Shown in pieces: positions 16,574 through 25,486 of a DNA stretch of 42,940 bases. This DNA is from Gammaproteobacteria bacterium. GTDB taxonomy: Bacteria; Pseudomonadota; Gammaproteobacteria; GCA-001735895. Below the pieces are notes generated by a model that made no database searches, had not been told where the DNA came from, and saw only the letters and a program-made list of their open reading frames with translations. A program made the position numbers and the translations under genes. The stretch's first letter is position 1. Each line of letters begins with the position of its first letter. Location of the stretch: positions 1,867,641 through 1,910,580 of the forward strand of contig CP070646.1 of NCBI GenBank assembly GCA_020354435.1. Direction: 5' to 3'.

Positions 16574-18321
16574 ACAGGCTGCTTTACCAGCTTGCGTCCT
16601 GCGGCGATATTAGCTGGCTCAGCCTGCATTTTGCCGAGTTTATTGCATCGCATTCACAAACCTCGATCGACGAACCGCTATGTCTCAGTGCGGCCATGCT
16701 GTGCGAGGCCAACCAACAGGGTAGCGTCTGCATCGACCTTGCCGAACTCGGCGGCAGGCCTATGTTTTCCAGTACGGTGATCGATCCCGCACAAATACCC
16801 CGGGCGCCGCAGGCTTCCGCCTGGCGCGATCAGATTGTGGCCAACGATTTCGTCGGTAAACCCGGAGATCAGGCGCCGATAACGCTCGACGGTAAACGCC
16901 TTTACCTGAATCGCTTCTGGCACTACGAAGATTTTGTGGCAAACAAGATTCACGCCCTGCTGGCCAACACCGCCTCGACCGGTTCTGCAGCGGCTGACAA
17001 AAAACTGGAAAGAGTATTCGCTGACCAGGCCGGCATCGATGTAGATCAGAAACAGGCGGTTTCGATCGCCGCGAACAATCGCTTCAGCGTAATTTCCGGG
17101 GGTCCGGGCAGCGGCAAGACGACAACCGTGGTACGCATCCTGGCGCTGCTGTTAACGCTGGATCCGGATAATCGTATCGCCCTGGCGGCACCGACAGGCA
17201 AGGCCGCGGCGCGCATGATGGATTCGATACGCCAGCGCTTAAATCAGCTAGATCTCGATGCCGCCATCAAGTCCTCGATACCGACCGAGGCAACGACTGT
17301 TCATCGCCTGCTCGCCTATCGGCACCAGGGTTTTGATTTTAACCAAACCCACAGGCTGCCTTTCGATTGTGTCATTATTGACGAAGCCTCGATGGTAGAT
17401 CTGAAACTGATGTATCACCTCCTGGCGGCGTTATCGGAGCATTCCCGGCTAATCCTGCTTGGCGACCGCGACCAGCTTGCATCGGTTGCCGCCGGCAACG
17501 TTCTTGGCGACATTACGGGTCACGGTCAGGACATGCAAAGCGTTGCTACCGGGATAACCGCCTGTATCGCCCTGCTGCGCAGCAACTATCGGTTTGACAG
17601 TCAAACCGCTATTGGCGAGCTGGCGGATTTCGTCAATCGGGGTCTCGCCGATTCTGCGCTTGATTTGCTGGCACAGAACCAACGTGGCCTGCGCTGGTTG
17701 CGGGAGCCATCCGATAAGCTCGACGCACAGGCTCTCGCCTGGCTGCTGGGCGCGTACCAACCGATCTTCACCTGCGCAACCCCCGGCGAAGCCCTCGACC
17801 ACTACCAAAACACCCGGGTACTATGCGCCACCAATCAGGGGCCACTCGGTGTCGATGCGCTAAACCGAGAAATTTCGGAAACCCTGTTGAAGCGCAATAA
17901 TCTGCCCGAGGCCGAGTTTTATCATGGCTTGCCAATCATGATTAATCGTAACCAGCACGAACTCGGACTCTACAATGGAGACACTGGAATACTGTGGCGG
18001 CGCGATCAGGAATTGCGCGCCTTTTTCCGCCACGGCAACGATGGTACTCGTGATTTCGCGGTTAACCGTCTGCCCGATTTTTCCCCGGCCTGGGCCAGCA
18101 CGGTTCACAAGTCCCAGGGCTCGGAATTCGATTCGGTATTGCTGATTTTGCCGTCCGATCCCGATTCGGAGGTTTTATGCCGGGAGCTCCTGTACACCGC
18201 CGTAACCCGAGCGCGCCGGCAGTTTCTCCTGCAGGGCACATCAGCGGTCGTCGGGCATACGATTAATAAGCTGACCCAGCGCCATTCCGGACTGGCGCAA
18301 AAACTTGGCTGGCCGAATTAG
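16570..18321 (+). CDS. recD: Exodeoxyribonuclease V (RecBCD) alpha subunit, RecD helicase
   Basis: This 583-residue subunit is the 5'-3' SF1B helicase of RecBCD (E. coli, 608 residues). The N-terminal domain docks onto RecC. Walker A is GGPGSGKTTT (from residue 177), Walker B is IIDEASMVDL with D271 and E272, and the C-terminal motifs WASTVHKSQGSEFDSV and YTAVTRAR are intact. I use the ATG at 16570, which overlaps the recB stop as ATGA; longer in-frame starts lie inside recB and are not needed. No clear terminator follows. The next gene on the same strand begins 129 bases later. Confidence 0.96.
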   Translation: MNRLLYQLASCGDISWLSLHFAEFIASHSQTSIDEPLCLSAAMLCEANQQGSVCIDLAELGGRPMFSSTVIDPAQIPRAPQASAWRDQIVANDFVGKPGDQAPITLDGKRLYLNRFWHYEDFVANKIHALLANTASTGSAAADKKLERVFADQAGIDVDQKQAVSIAANNRFSVISGGPGSGKTTTVVRILALLLTLDPDNRIALAAPTGKAAARMMDSIRQRLNQLDLDAAIKSSIPTEATTVHRLLAYRHQGFDFNQTHRLPFDCVIIDEASMVDLKLMYHLLAALSEHSRLILLGDRDQLASVAAGNVLGDITGHGQDMQSVATGITACIALLRSNYRFDSQTAIGELADFVNRGLADSALDLLAQNQRGLRWLREPSDKLDAQALAWLLGAYQPIFTCATPGEALDHYQNTRVLCATNQGPLGVDALNREISETLLKRNNLPEAEFYHGLPIMINRNQHELGLYNGDTGILWRRDQELRAFFRHGNDGTRDFAVNRLPDFSPAWASTVHKSQGSEFDSVLLILPSDPDSEVLCRELLYTAVTRARRQFLLQGTSAVVGHTINKLTQRHSGLAQKLGWPN

Positions 18322-18450
18322 TAATCAGGCAATGCCGTACCCCGCTTGATTTCAGCGTCGTATGTACTAAAAAATAACGACAACCAGATAAGGATCAACC
18401 GCGCATTCCGGTACAATGTCAACCCCGCTGCTACCGGCCCGCTTTTCGAT

Positions 18451-20148
18451 ATGAGTAATTCCGGCCTTGGCAAAGCCCTGATCGTCGACGATGAAAAGAC
18501 CAATCGGCTCGTATTGAAGTCGTTGCTGGTAAAGCAGGGTTATCAGACGATCGAGGCCACCAACGGCCGGGAAGCGATAGACCTGTTCCATCAGGAAAAT
18601 CCCAGCATAATTTTCATGGATGTCATGATGCCGGTGCTCGACGGCTACGAGGCAACGCGTCAGATCAAGGCGGCATCGGCAAATCACTTCGTACCCATCA
18701 TATTCCTGACCGCGATGAGCGATGAAGAGGCACTGGCGCAGTGCATCGAGGCTGGCGGCGACGATTTCCTGGTCAAGCCTTATGACAAACTGATCCTGCA
18801 AAGCAAGATACGCTCGATGCAGCGCATCGCCGTCCTGAACCGTGAAGTGCAGGGCATGTACAGCATGATTCATCGCGAGCAGGAAATCGCGGAATCGGTG
18901 TTCATCAATGCGATTCAAAGCTCAAATATCGAAAATCCCCATATCAGGCAGGTGGTTCGGCCCGCCGGCATCTTCAGTGGCGATATGGTCCTGTCGGCCT
19001 ACTCACCGTCGCGAGACCTGTTTTTCCTGACCGGCGATTTCACCGGGCATGGCTTGCTGGCCGCACTCGGCGCAATGCCGGTTTCCGAGGTTTTTCGCGC
19101 GATGACAACCAAGGGCTTCAGCCCAGAGGAAATCCTGACGGGTATCAACAAGAAACTTAAATCCATGCTGCCGGTCGGCATGTTCTTCGGCGCCCAGCTA
19201 GTCGTTGTCAATCATGATCTCGAACACGTCCGCGTATTCAATGCCGGCATGCCGGATGTCATCATCGTCGACGGCGAGAGCGGACAGATCAGACACCGCC
19301 TGGCTTCTACCGGTCTGCCACTCGGTGTCGACGCCGGCATCGATCCCAAGGAAATGTTGCAGTACGCGCCGATTTCACCTAACGACAAGATCCTGATGCA
19401 CAGCGATGGCCTCACCGAAGCGCGTAATTCCAGGGACGAAGAGTTCGGCGGCGCCCGCTTGCTGGAGTCGATCACGAACGCACCAGGGGACAGAATATTT
19501 GATCAGGTATTCGAAGATCTCGATCGTTTTTGCGGCCACATCACGACCCAGGCAGATGACGTCACACTGGTGGAAATCACCTGCGTGCATGATGTTTTAC
19601 CCGAGATCGAGGTGCACGATTACATCAAACCGTCCACGCACCTGATCGGCGACCGAGGCGAGTGGAAGCTATCCATGCGTTTCCATGGCAGCCGTTTACG
19701 CGAAACCAATCCGGTGCCGATACTGGTCAGTTATCTGATGGAGATGGAAGAGCTGGAGGCCGAACGCCAGTCACTGTTTACAGTCATGACCGAGCTCTAC
19801 GTCAACGCACTGGATCATGGCGTGCTGGGGCTCGATTCCAGCCTCAAAACAGATCCGGATGGATTCGAAACTTATTTCCAGACGCGCGAAAGCCGATTAT
19901 CCAGCCTCGATAGCGGTTACGTCATTTTTAATCTTTCGGTCGAACAGGAATCGACCCGCCGTAGTATTCTGTTGCGTATCGAGGATAGCGGCAAAGGTTT
20001 CGACTACGGAAATCACAGCCCGGAAAACGGGGGTGATACCGCCCTCAGCGGCCGCGGCATCATGCTGATTCAGGACTTATGCGAATCGCTGGAATATCAC
20101 GGAAAGGGCAATATTGCGATCGCCCGCTTCAGCTGGAATACCAGTTAA
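18451..20148 (+). CDS. Response regulator - PP2C (SpoIIE-type) phosphatase - ATPase fusion
   Basis: This 565-residue signalling protein has three parts. A receiver domain (about 8-125) carries the phospho-acceptor D57 in IIFMDVMMP, the acidic pair D13-D14 and the KPYDK lysine. A SpoIIE-like PP2C serine phosphatase (about 170-390) carries GDFTGHG and HSDGLTEARN, with ADDVTLVEI at its end. A C-terminal GHKL ATPase/anti-sigma-type kinase domain (about 425-565) carries the N box ELYVNALDHGVLGL, DSGKGFDYG and GRGIMLI. This resembles HsbR-like partner-switching proteins, which phosphorylate and dephosphorylate an anti-sigma-factor antagonist. No antagonist (STAS) gene or sensor kinase is adjacent, so its partners are unknown. 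I chose the ATG at 18451 because the receiver domain begins a few residues later; an upstream in-frame ATG adds 35 residues without family character. Confidence 0.88.
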   Translation: MSNSGLGKALIVDDEKTNRLVLKSLLVKQGYQTIEATNGREAIDLFHQENPSIIFMDVMMPVLDGYEATRQIKAASANHFVPIIFLTAMSDEEALAQCIEAGGDDFLVKPYDKLILQSKIRSMQRIAVLNREVQGMYSMIHREQEIAESVFINAIQSSNIENPHIRQVVRPAGIFSGDMVLSAYSPSRDLFFLTGDFTGHGLLAALGAMPVSEVFRAMTTKGFSPEEILTGINKKLKSMLPVGMFFGAQLVVVNHDLEHVRVFNAGMPDVIIVDGESGQIRHRLASTGLPLGVDAGIDPKEMLQYAPISPNDKILMHSDGLTEARNSRDEEFGGARLLESITNAPGDRIFDQVFEDLDRFCGHITTQADDVTLVEITCVHDVLPEIEVHDYIKPSTHLIGDRGEWKLSMRFHGSRLRETNPVPILVSYLMEMEELEAERQSLFTVMTELYVNALDHGVLGLDSSLKTDPDGFETYFQTRESRLSSLDSGYVIFNLSVEQESTRRSILLRIEDSGKGFDYGNHSPENGGDTALSGRGIMLIQDLCESLEYHGKGNIAIARFSWNTS

Positions 20149-20170
20149 ACCGAACGGCGGCATTTGCCAG

Positions 20171-20797
20171 CTATTGCGCCAATTCCCGGGCCACCAGGTA
20201 ATCCATGATCTGGATCATGCGTTCGTTACTGCCAGCCAAAGAGGCCGATATCAGGTACTTACCGTTAACGACAACCGCCGGCACGCCGCGGTGACCGTAA
20301 CGTTTTTCTTTCTGCATGTTTTTACGTATCTGGGTTTCGACCGGAAAAGAAAAATAATTCTCGCGGAAAAGCTTTTCATCCACGCCCTGTCCTGCCGCGA
20401 ATTCGGCGATCGTGTCCAGGCTGGTTAGTCGCTGGCGTTTGATGTGTATCGCATCGAACAATGCCTTGTGCATCTGATCCAGTACATTCATCATCTTGAA
20501 TGCATAATAGGCGCGCGCATGCTCGGTCCAGCGTGGATTTAACGAAGACGGCACATGTTCGAACACCACGCCATTGGGCAGATTGGCCGACCAGCGTTCG
20601 ACATAGGGTTCGAAACGAAAGCAGTGCGGGCAGCCGTACCAGAATATTTCAGTGACGACCACCTTGTCCGGCTGCGAGGTTTTGACTGCCGGAGAAATGG
20701 CCTGATAGTCGGTACCCTCGACAAAGGTTGACTGCGCCAATGCGTTGCCCGATACCAGAGCCAGGGCAACCAGCCCCAGGAGCCAACGTCTAGTCAT
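20171..20797 (-). CDS. dsbA: Periplasmic thiol:disulfide interchange protein DsbA
   Basis: This 208-residue oxidase introduces disulfide bonds into exported proteins in the periplasm. A cleavable signal peptide (about 1-21, ending in ALA) precedes the thioredoxin fold. The redox motif C56-P-H-C59 lies in IFWYGCPHCFRFEPY, and the cis-proline loop is RGVPAVVVNGKYLI. GGGAG-type ribosome-binding bases lie just upstream of the ATG at 20795-20797. It lies 114 bases downstream of the cytochrome c4 gene on the same strand, the order seen in Pseudomonas, and converges on the response regulator gene with 22 bases between stops. Confidence 0.96.
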   Translation of the reverse strand: MTRRWLLGLVALALVSGNALAQSTFVEGTDYQAISPAVKTSQPDKVVVTEIFWYGCPHCFRFEPYVERWSANLPNGVVFEHVPSSLNPRWTEHARAYYAFKMMNVLDQMHKALFDAIHIKRQRLTSLDTIAEFAAGQGVDEKLFRENYFSFPVETQIRKNMQKEKRYGHRGVPAVVVNGKYLISASLAGSNERMIQIMDYLVARELAQ

Positions 20798-20911
20798 TTT
20801 TATTCTCCCGAAATAAATCGCTCACATGAAGACCGAAAATTCTGCGAATAGTTTCATCGCAGTTTAATCGGATGCAGGTTAACAGACGCTGAATACAGCC
20901 GTCAGCAGAAT

Positions 20912-21520
20912 TTACTGGATACCCGCGATATAAGCAGCAACAGACTTCATTTCCATGTCGGACATGCGTGCCGAAACGTTACGCATCATCCTGCCGGCAT
21001 CGTTAGCCCGAGTGCCCTGCTTGAAGGCCTGCAACTGGGCGACGATATAGTCGGGGTGCTGGCTCTTTAATGACGGCCAGCCCGCCGGGCCGTTGCCCGT
21101 TCCCTCGGGGGCATGACAGCCCATGCAGGCAGCCACGCTGGTTTCGGTAATACCGCCACGGTAAATATTTTCTCCGACTTCGATCAGCTCGGCATCGAAA
21201 GCGACCGGTTTGGGTTTCTGGCTTTCGTAGTAAGCCGCCAGGTTTTGCATGTCCTGATCGTTCAGTAAAGCAACCATGCCGGTCATCGATGCATTAACTC
21301 GACGCCCTTCTTTAAAGTCCTTGAGCTGCTTGTAGATATAACTGGCATGCTGGCCGGCCAGCGATGGCCAGGCCACATTGGTACTGTTTCCGTCCGCCCC
21401 GTGGCAGGCGGCGCACACAGCGCTTTTGGCTTTACCTGCTTCGATGTCGCCGGCTTCGGCGGTAAAAGTTATCAGGCCGGACAGGGCCAGTACGATGGCT
21501 CCAATTTGGCTCGCTTTCAT
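20912..21520 (-). CDS. Diheme cytochrome c4-type electron carrier
   Basis: This 202-residue periplasmic protein has a signal peptide (about 1-23, ending in AEA) and two cytochrome c modules, each with a heme-attachment site: CAACH (36-40) and CMGCH (132-136). Methionines in NASMTGM and in GRMMRNVS are plausible sixth ligands. Cytochromes c4 carry electrons from the bc1 complex to terminal oxidases. The ATG at 21518-21520 has an excellent ribosome-binding site (AGGAGAG, 21526-21532 on the - strand); in-frame codons further upstream would run into engB and lack a signal peptide. It is divergent from engB and upstream of dsbA. Confidence 0.93.
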   Translation of the reverse strand: MKASQIGAIVLALSGLITFTAEAGDIEAGKAKSAVCAACHGADGNSTNVAWPSLAGQHASYIYKQLKDFKEGRRVNASMTGMVALLNDQDMQNLAAYYESQKPKPVAFDAELIEVGENIYRGGITETSVAACMGCHAPEGTGNGPAGWPSLKSQHPDYIVAQLQAFKQGTRANDAGRMMRNVSARMSDMEMKSVAAYIAGIQ

Positions 21521-21611
21521 TATCTCTCCTGGGGGAAAAACGTACGGAAATTTTGGGCGCAAATGTATATCATACCCCGGCCCTACGTTCAACATTAACC
21601 CGGCGGCATTC

Positions 21612-22202
21612 ATGAGTATTTCCTTCAGGCGGGCAAGGTTTGTTACCAGTGCCTTCGAATTGTCGCAACTGCTGCCCGACACGGGCTCCGAGGTAGCCTT
21701 CGCGGGGCGCTCCAATGCCGGCAAGTCGAGCGCGATCAACTGCCTGACGCGCCAGAAAAACCTGTGCAAGACCAGCAAGACCCCGGGGCGTACCCAGTTG
21801 ATCAATTTCTTCGAACTCGATTCCAGACACCGCCTGGTCGATTTGCCGGGTTATGGATTCGCCAGGGTATCCAAAAAATTGCGCAATCACTGGGACCGGG
21901 TACTTTCGACTTTCCTGCTCGAGCGGCAGGCGCTTAAAGGCCTGGTCATTGTGGTCGATATACGCCGCGGAATCACCGATCTCGATCAGGCATTGATCGA
22001 CATGATGGGCGATACTCTGCCGTTGCATATCTTGTTAACCAAATCGGACAAGCTGCCGCGCGCAGCGATACAGAAGACGGTGGCGTCAACGCAGGCCCAA
22101 TTGATAGGAACCCGGCAGAGCGTATCGACCCTGTCCACGCTCAATCGTCAGGGGCTCGAGCAACTCGAGCAAAAATGCCGAGAGTGGTTCGAAGAAGATT
22201 AA
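21612..22202 (+). CDS. engB: Ribosome biogenesis GTPase EngB (YihA/YsxC)
   Basis: This 196-residue essential GTPase assists assembly of the large ribosomal subunit. The G1 loop is GRSNAGKSS (32-40), the switch region SKTPGRTQ (55-62), G3 is DLPGYG (77-82) and G4 is TKSDK. Length is normal for the family. The ATG at 21612 gives the family start SFRRARFVTSA; longer in-frame starts overlap the cytochrome gene. It points towards polA, and the 487-base gap between their stops contains the candidate small RNA. Confidence 0.95.
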   Translation: MSISFRRARFVTSAFELSQLLPDTGSEVAFAGRSNAGKSSAINCLTRQKNLCKTSKTPGRTQLINFFELDSRHRLVDLPGYGFARVSKKLRNHWDRVLSTFLLERQALKGLVIVVDIRRGITDLDQALIDMMGDTLPLHILLTKSDKLPRAAIQKTVASTQAQLIGTRQSVSTLSTLNRQGLEQLEQKCREWFEED

Positions 22203-22224
22203 ATCCAGCCGGGGCGATGGGCAG

Positions 22225-22253
22225 AAAAAAGCCCTGGCAGATAACTGCCAGGG
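22225..22253 (-). terminator. Intrinsic terminator on the - strand (candidate sRNA or polA transcript)
   Basis: A perfect 9-bp stem CCCTGGCAG-TTAT-CTGCCAGGG (22232-22253) is followed, after one C, by TTTTTT (22225-22230 read on the - strand). On the + strand no T-run follows, so it does not serve engB. It lies about 440 bases beyond the polA stop. Confidence 0.9.
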
Positions 22254-22580
22254 ATAAACGTGTGATCCGGATGGGGTTCCCGGATCCTTGTCCGCTCATA
22301 GGAGGGAGAACGGACATAGCGCTGGGCTATAGCGCTAATTCAATAGACATTCCGAACGGTCTTTAGTTCCCTCAATCGGCGCAAAATCCTGAGGTAACTC
22401 GATTTTCCCTACTAACTTCCACGTGGGGTCGGGCTAACGCCTTTTCAAGTCGGCCTGTGAAAAATATACGGCCCGGCCGGATGACCAGATCACTCGCCAG
22501 GAAAGAATCCTGGTCCGCTGTAAATGCCAGGGTCACCGGCGCGTGACAGCACGATCTGTACGTTGTCGCTGATTAAAGCG
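22225..22580 (-). ncRNA. Candidate small RNA in the Spot 42/ErsA position (5' end uncertain)
   Basis: Reading the - strand towards engB, four stem-loops follow one another. H1 is TAGCGCT/AGCGCTA (22317-22337). H2 is GTCCG/CGGAC (22290-22315), whose 16-base loop contains TTCTCCCTCCTAT, complementary to a Shine-Dalgarno sequence. H3 is GATCCGG/CCGGATC (22264-22286) with an ACCCC loop. H4 is the terminator stem CCCTGGCAG/CTGCCAGGG (22232-22253) followed by six T. A C-rich anti-Shine-Dalgarno loop plus a strong terminator is typical of Hfq-type regulatory RNAs. The position downstream of polA, same direction, before engB, matches Spot 42 in E. coli and ErsA in Pseudomonas; I see no clear sequence match to either. 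The 5' end is set from a promoter-like pair and could be nearer to 22400. It could instead be the polA 3' untranslated region. Confidence 0.5.
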
Positions 22581-22586
22581 TTATAA

Positions 22587-22614
22587 AATATACCGCTTAC
22601 GCGGAACCGGTTAA
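22587..22614 (-). promoter_or_regulatory. Promoter-like pair downstream of polA
   Basis: On the - strand, TTAACC (22609-22614) and TATATT (22587-22592) are separated by 16 bases: four and five matches to the sigma-70 hexamers. It lies just past the polA stop and reads towards the hairpin series, so it could start the candidate small RNA. The AT-rich setting makes a chance match possible. Confidence 0.35.
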
Positions 22615-22689
22615 TCTGCTTTAAACTGCTATACCAATATCGTCGCCCCGGTTTGCGCTATTGCGGCGCGCAGCTTACGGAAACTGTAT

Positions 22690-25395
22690 TTAGTGGGCTT
22701 CGTTCCAGTTGACGCCCGTGCCGGCATCTACCTCCAGTCCCACCGACAACTCGGCGGCTGCGGTCATCAGCCGTGCGATATTTTCGCGGCAGGTATCGAT
22801 TTCAGCGTCGGCAACCTCGAACACCAGTTCGTCATGCACCTGCATAATCATCTTGCAGTCTTCGTCGCTATCGTCGAGCCAGCGTTGCACGCTGATCATC
22901 GCGCGCTTGATGATATCGGCCGCGGTGCCCTGCATGGGCGCATTGATCGCGGTGCGCTCGGCATACTGTCGTACGTTGGCGTTACGCGCATTGATATCGG
23001 GCAGGTACAGTCTGCGGCCGAAAACGGTTTCGACATAACCCTGGTCCCGCGCGCGCTGTTTGGTTTCCTCCATGTAACGCCTGACTCCCGGATAACGCTC
23101 GAAATAAGTATCGACATATTGTTGCGCCTCGTTGCGGCCGATATTCAACTGCTTGCCGAGACCGAATGCCGACATACCGTAAATCAGGCCAAAGTTGATC
23201 GCCTTGGCGGCGCGGCGCTGATCGGCGCTAACCTGCTCCAGTCTGGCACCAAAGACTTCGGCCGCGGTGGCCCGGTGCACGTCGAGACCCTGGGCAAATG
23301 CGCTCAGCAGGTTTGCGTCCGCCGAAAGATGCGCCATGATACGCAACTCGATCTGGGAATAGTCCAGCGCCAGGATTTTTTTGCCCGCTGGCGCGACGAA
23401 GGCTTCGCGTATGCGCCGGCCCTCGGTAGTGCGTACCGGAATATTTTGCAGATTCGGGCTGGTCGACGACAAACGGCCTGTCGAAGCTACCGCCTGTTGA
23501 TACGAGGTATGCACACGGCCGGTACGATCATTGATTTCCTGTGGCAGCTTGTCGATATAGGTCGACATGAGTTTGCTAAGGCTGCGATGCTCGAGAATTT
23601 TCGCCGGTATTTCGTAATCAGTAGCCAGTTCTTCCAGCACGTCTTCAGCGGTCGATGGCTGACCACCGGGCGTTTTGCGCAGTACCGGCAGTTCGAGCTT
23701 GTCGAACAGTATCGACTGAATCTGCTTCGGCGAACTCAGGTTAAACACTTCGCCCGCCTGCTGGTAGATTTCCTGCTCGATGCGGCCGAGCTGGCGGTCG
23801 ATTTCCTTGCCCTGTTTCTTCAGCATGTCGCGGTCGATCAGCACACCGTTTTGTTCGACCTCGATCAAAACGTCGACCAGCGGCATTTCGATTTCACGAT
23901 AAACCTGATTCAGTGTCGGGTCGGCCTTCAAACCGGCAGCAAGCACCTCGTGCAACTGCAGGGTGACATCAGCATCCTCGGCCGCATAGTCGCTGGCCTG
24001 CTCGAGCTCGATCAGGTCGAAGGTCTTCTGTTTTGCCCCCTTACCGGCAATGTCTTCGTAATGAATCGTGTCCCGGCCGAGATAAAATTTTGCCAGCGCG
24101 TCCATATTATGCCGGCTCGCGGTCGAATTGAGCACATAGGATTCGAGCATCGTGTCATCGGCTATACCGCGCAGGCGAATCCCCTCGCGGATGAAAACAT
24201 GCGCATCGTACTTGATATTCTGGCCGATTTTTCCGATCGCGGGATCTTCCAGAATCGGCTTCAGCGCGGCCAGCACGAACGATTTATCTAGCTGCTGCGG
24301 GGCGCCTTCGTAGCAATGGGACAGCGGGATGTAACAGGCCTTGCCGGGCTCCAGGCACAACGAGATGCCGACCAGTTCTGCCTGCATGTAATCGATGCTG
24401 GTGGTTTCCGTATCGATCGCAAAGCTCTCTGCCTGCTGCAGGCGTTCGAGCCATTGTTCAAATTCTTTCCGATCGAGTACGCATTGGTAGTCTGCGTCGA
24501 CCGCCGGTGAGGCCGGTATCGCGTTGTCGCTGCCACCCTCTTCGACCTCGTCGTACCAGCGGGTGAAACCGAACTCGCGGTAAAAAGCAGCCAGCGCGGC
24601 CGAATCGCCCGGCTGCTGTTCCAGCTCTTCGATGCTAATACCGGTTTCGCAATCGAGCTTAATCGTTGCAAGCTGGTAGGACATGGGCAGAAAATCCAGC
24701 GACGCACGCAGGTTTTCGCCTATCTTACCCTTGATCTCCTCGGCATGCTCCATCACTGCCTGTAAACTGCCATATTCACCTATCCACTTGGCTGCTGTCT
24801 TTGGCCCCACTTTTGGTACGCCAGGAATATTGTCCGAACTGTCACCCATCAAGGCCAGGTAATCGACTATCTGGTCCGCACGCACCTGGAATTTTTCGAC
24901 CACCGCGGCTTCATCCATGAAATGATTATTCATCGTATTGACCAGCCTGACCCTGGCGTTGACCAGCTGGGCCATGTCCTTGTCGCCAGTCGATATCAGC
25001 ACCTCGTATCCCTCTTCAGTGGCCTGACGACTCAAGGTACCAATGACGTCATCGGCCTCGACGCCCTCTATGCTGATCAGCGGCAGCCCCTGCGCTTCGA
25101 TGATCTGGTGCAACGGCTCGATCTGAACGCGCAGGTCATCCGGCATCGGCGGCCGGTTAGCCTTGTACTCGGGATAAATATCGTTGCGGAATGTCTTGCC
25201 CTTGGCATCGAAGACGACCGCTACCCGGTCCGGCTGTTCATCCCTGATCAACTTGCGCAGCATGTTCAGCACACCGTAAATCGCACCCGTCGGGTGGCCA
25301 CTGGGGCTGGTTAATTGCGGCAAGCCATGATAGGCGCGAAACAGGTAAGAACTACCATCCACCAGCACCAGTTTTTTTTGTTTCTCTTGATTCAT
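22690..25395 (-). CDS. polA: DNA polymerase I
   Basis: This 901-residue polymerase fills gaps in repair and removes Okazaki primers. The N-terminal 5'-3' exonuclease (about 1-290) has VDGSSYLFRAYHGLPQL, VVFDAKGKTFR, STGDKDMAQLV and the helix-hairpin-helix DNIPGVPKVGPKTA. The 3'-5' proofreading domain (about 310-500) keeps the D-x-E motif FAIDTETTSIDY. The polymerase domain has motif A LALDYSQIELRIMAHLS, motif B RRAAKAINFGLIYGM and motif C MQVHDELVFEV. All three activities look intact. The ATG is at 25393-25395. It diverges from thrB with 91 bases between starts, an arrangement also found in Pseudomonas. Confidence 0.98.
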   Translation of the reverse strand: MNQEKQKKLVLVDGSSYLFRAYHGLPQLTSPSGHPTGAIYGVLNMLRKLIRDEQPDRVAVVFDAKGKTFRNDIYPEYKANRPPMPDDLRVQIEPLHQIIEAQGLPLISIEGVEADDVIGTLSRQATEEGYEVLISTGDKDMAQLVNARVRLVNTMNNHFMDEAAVVEKFQVRADQIVDYLALMGDSSDNIPGVPKVGPKTAAKWIGEYGSLQAVMEHAEEIKGKIGENLRASLDFLPMSYQLATIKLDCETGISIEELEQQPGDSAALAAFYREFGFTRWYDEVEEGGSDNAIPASPAVDADYQCVLDRKEFEQWLERLQQAESFAIDTETTSIDYMQAELVGISLCLEPGKACYIPLSHCYEGAPQQLDKSFVLAALKPILEDPAIGKIGQNIKYDAHVFIREGIRLRGIADDTMLESYVLNSTASRHNMDALAKFYLGRDTIHYEDIAGKGAKQKTFDLIELEQASDYAAEDADVTLQLHEVLAAGLKADPTLNQVYREIEMPLVDVLIEVEQNGVLIDRDMLKKQGKEIDRQLGRIEQEIYQQAGEVFNLSSPKQIQSILFDKLELPVLRKTPGGQPSTAEDVLEELATDYEIPAKILEHRSLSKLMSTYIDKLPQEINDRTGRVHTSYQQAVASTGRLSSTSPNLQNIPVRTTEGRRIREAFVAPAGKKILALDYSQIELRIMAHLSADANLLSAFAQGLDVHRATAAEVFGARLEQVSADQRRAAKAINFGLIYGMSAFGLGKQLNIGRNEAQQYVDTYFERYPGVRRYMEETKQRARDQGYVETVFGRRLYLPDINARNANVRQYAERTAINAPMQGTAADIIKRAMISVQRWLDDSDEDCKMIMQVHDELVFEVADAEIDTCRENIARLMTAAAELSVGLEVDAGTGVNWNEAH

Positions 25396-25486
25396 ATAGA
25401 TGCGTTAAAATGCCGAGCCCGGAAACCGGATCATATTACAGCCGCATCGGCGACTTCGCCAGTTTGCGCTTCTGACTGGCTAAACA

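Larger units (their letters stand above)
22203..22689. other. 487-base non-coding gap between engB and polA
   Basis: I find no credible protein gene here. The left half carries four tandem hairpins and an intrinsic terminator on the - strand, annotated as a candidate small RNA. The right half contains a dyad CCTCA-TGAGG around 22372-22396, the element CCACGTGG (22431-22438), several GC-rich short repeats and, close to polA, a promoter-like pair on the - strand. In E. coli the same gap carries spf (Spot 42) and in Pseudomonas it carries ersA. Confidence 0.6.

Noticed and set aside
22427..22443. CCACGTGG between engB and polA as a parS site
   Set aside because: Only the central bases fit; the outer arms differ from the consensus at several positions.
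22693..24291. 532-codon open frame opposite polA
   Set aside because: The - strand codes for an intact DNA polymerase I with all catalytic motifs; the + strand translation looks like no known protein. Long antisense frames are common with this codon usage.
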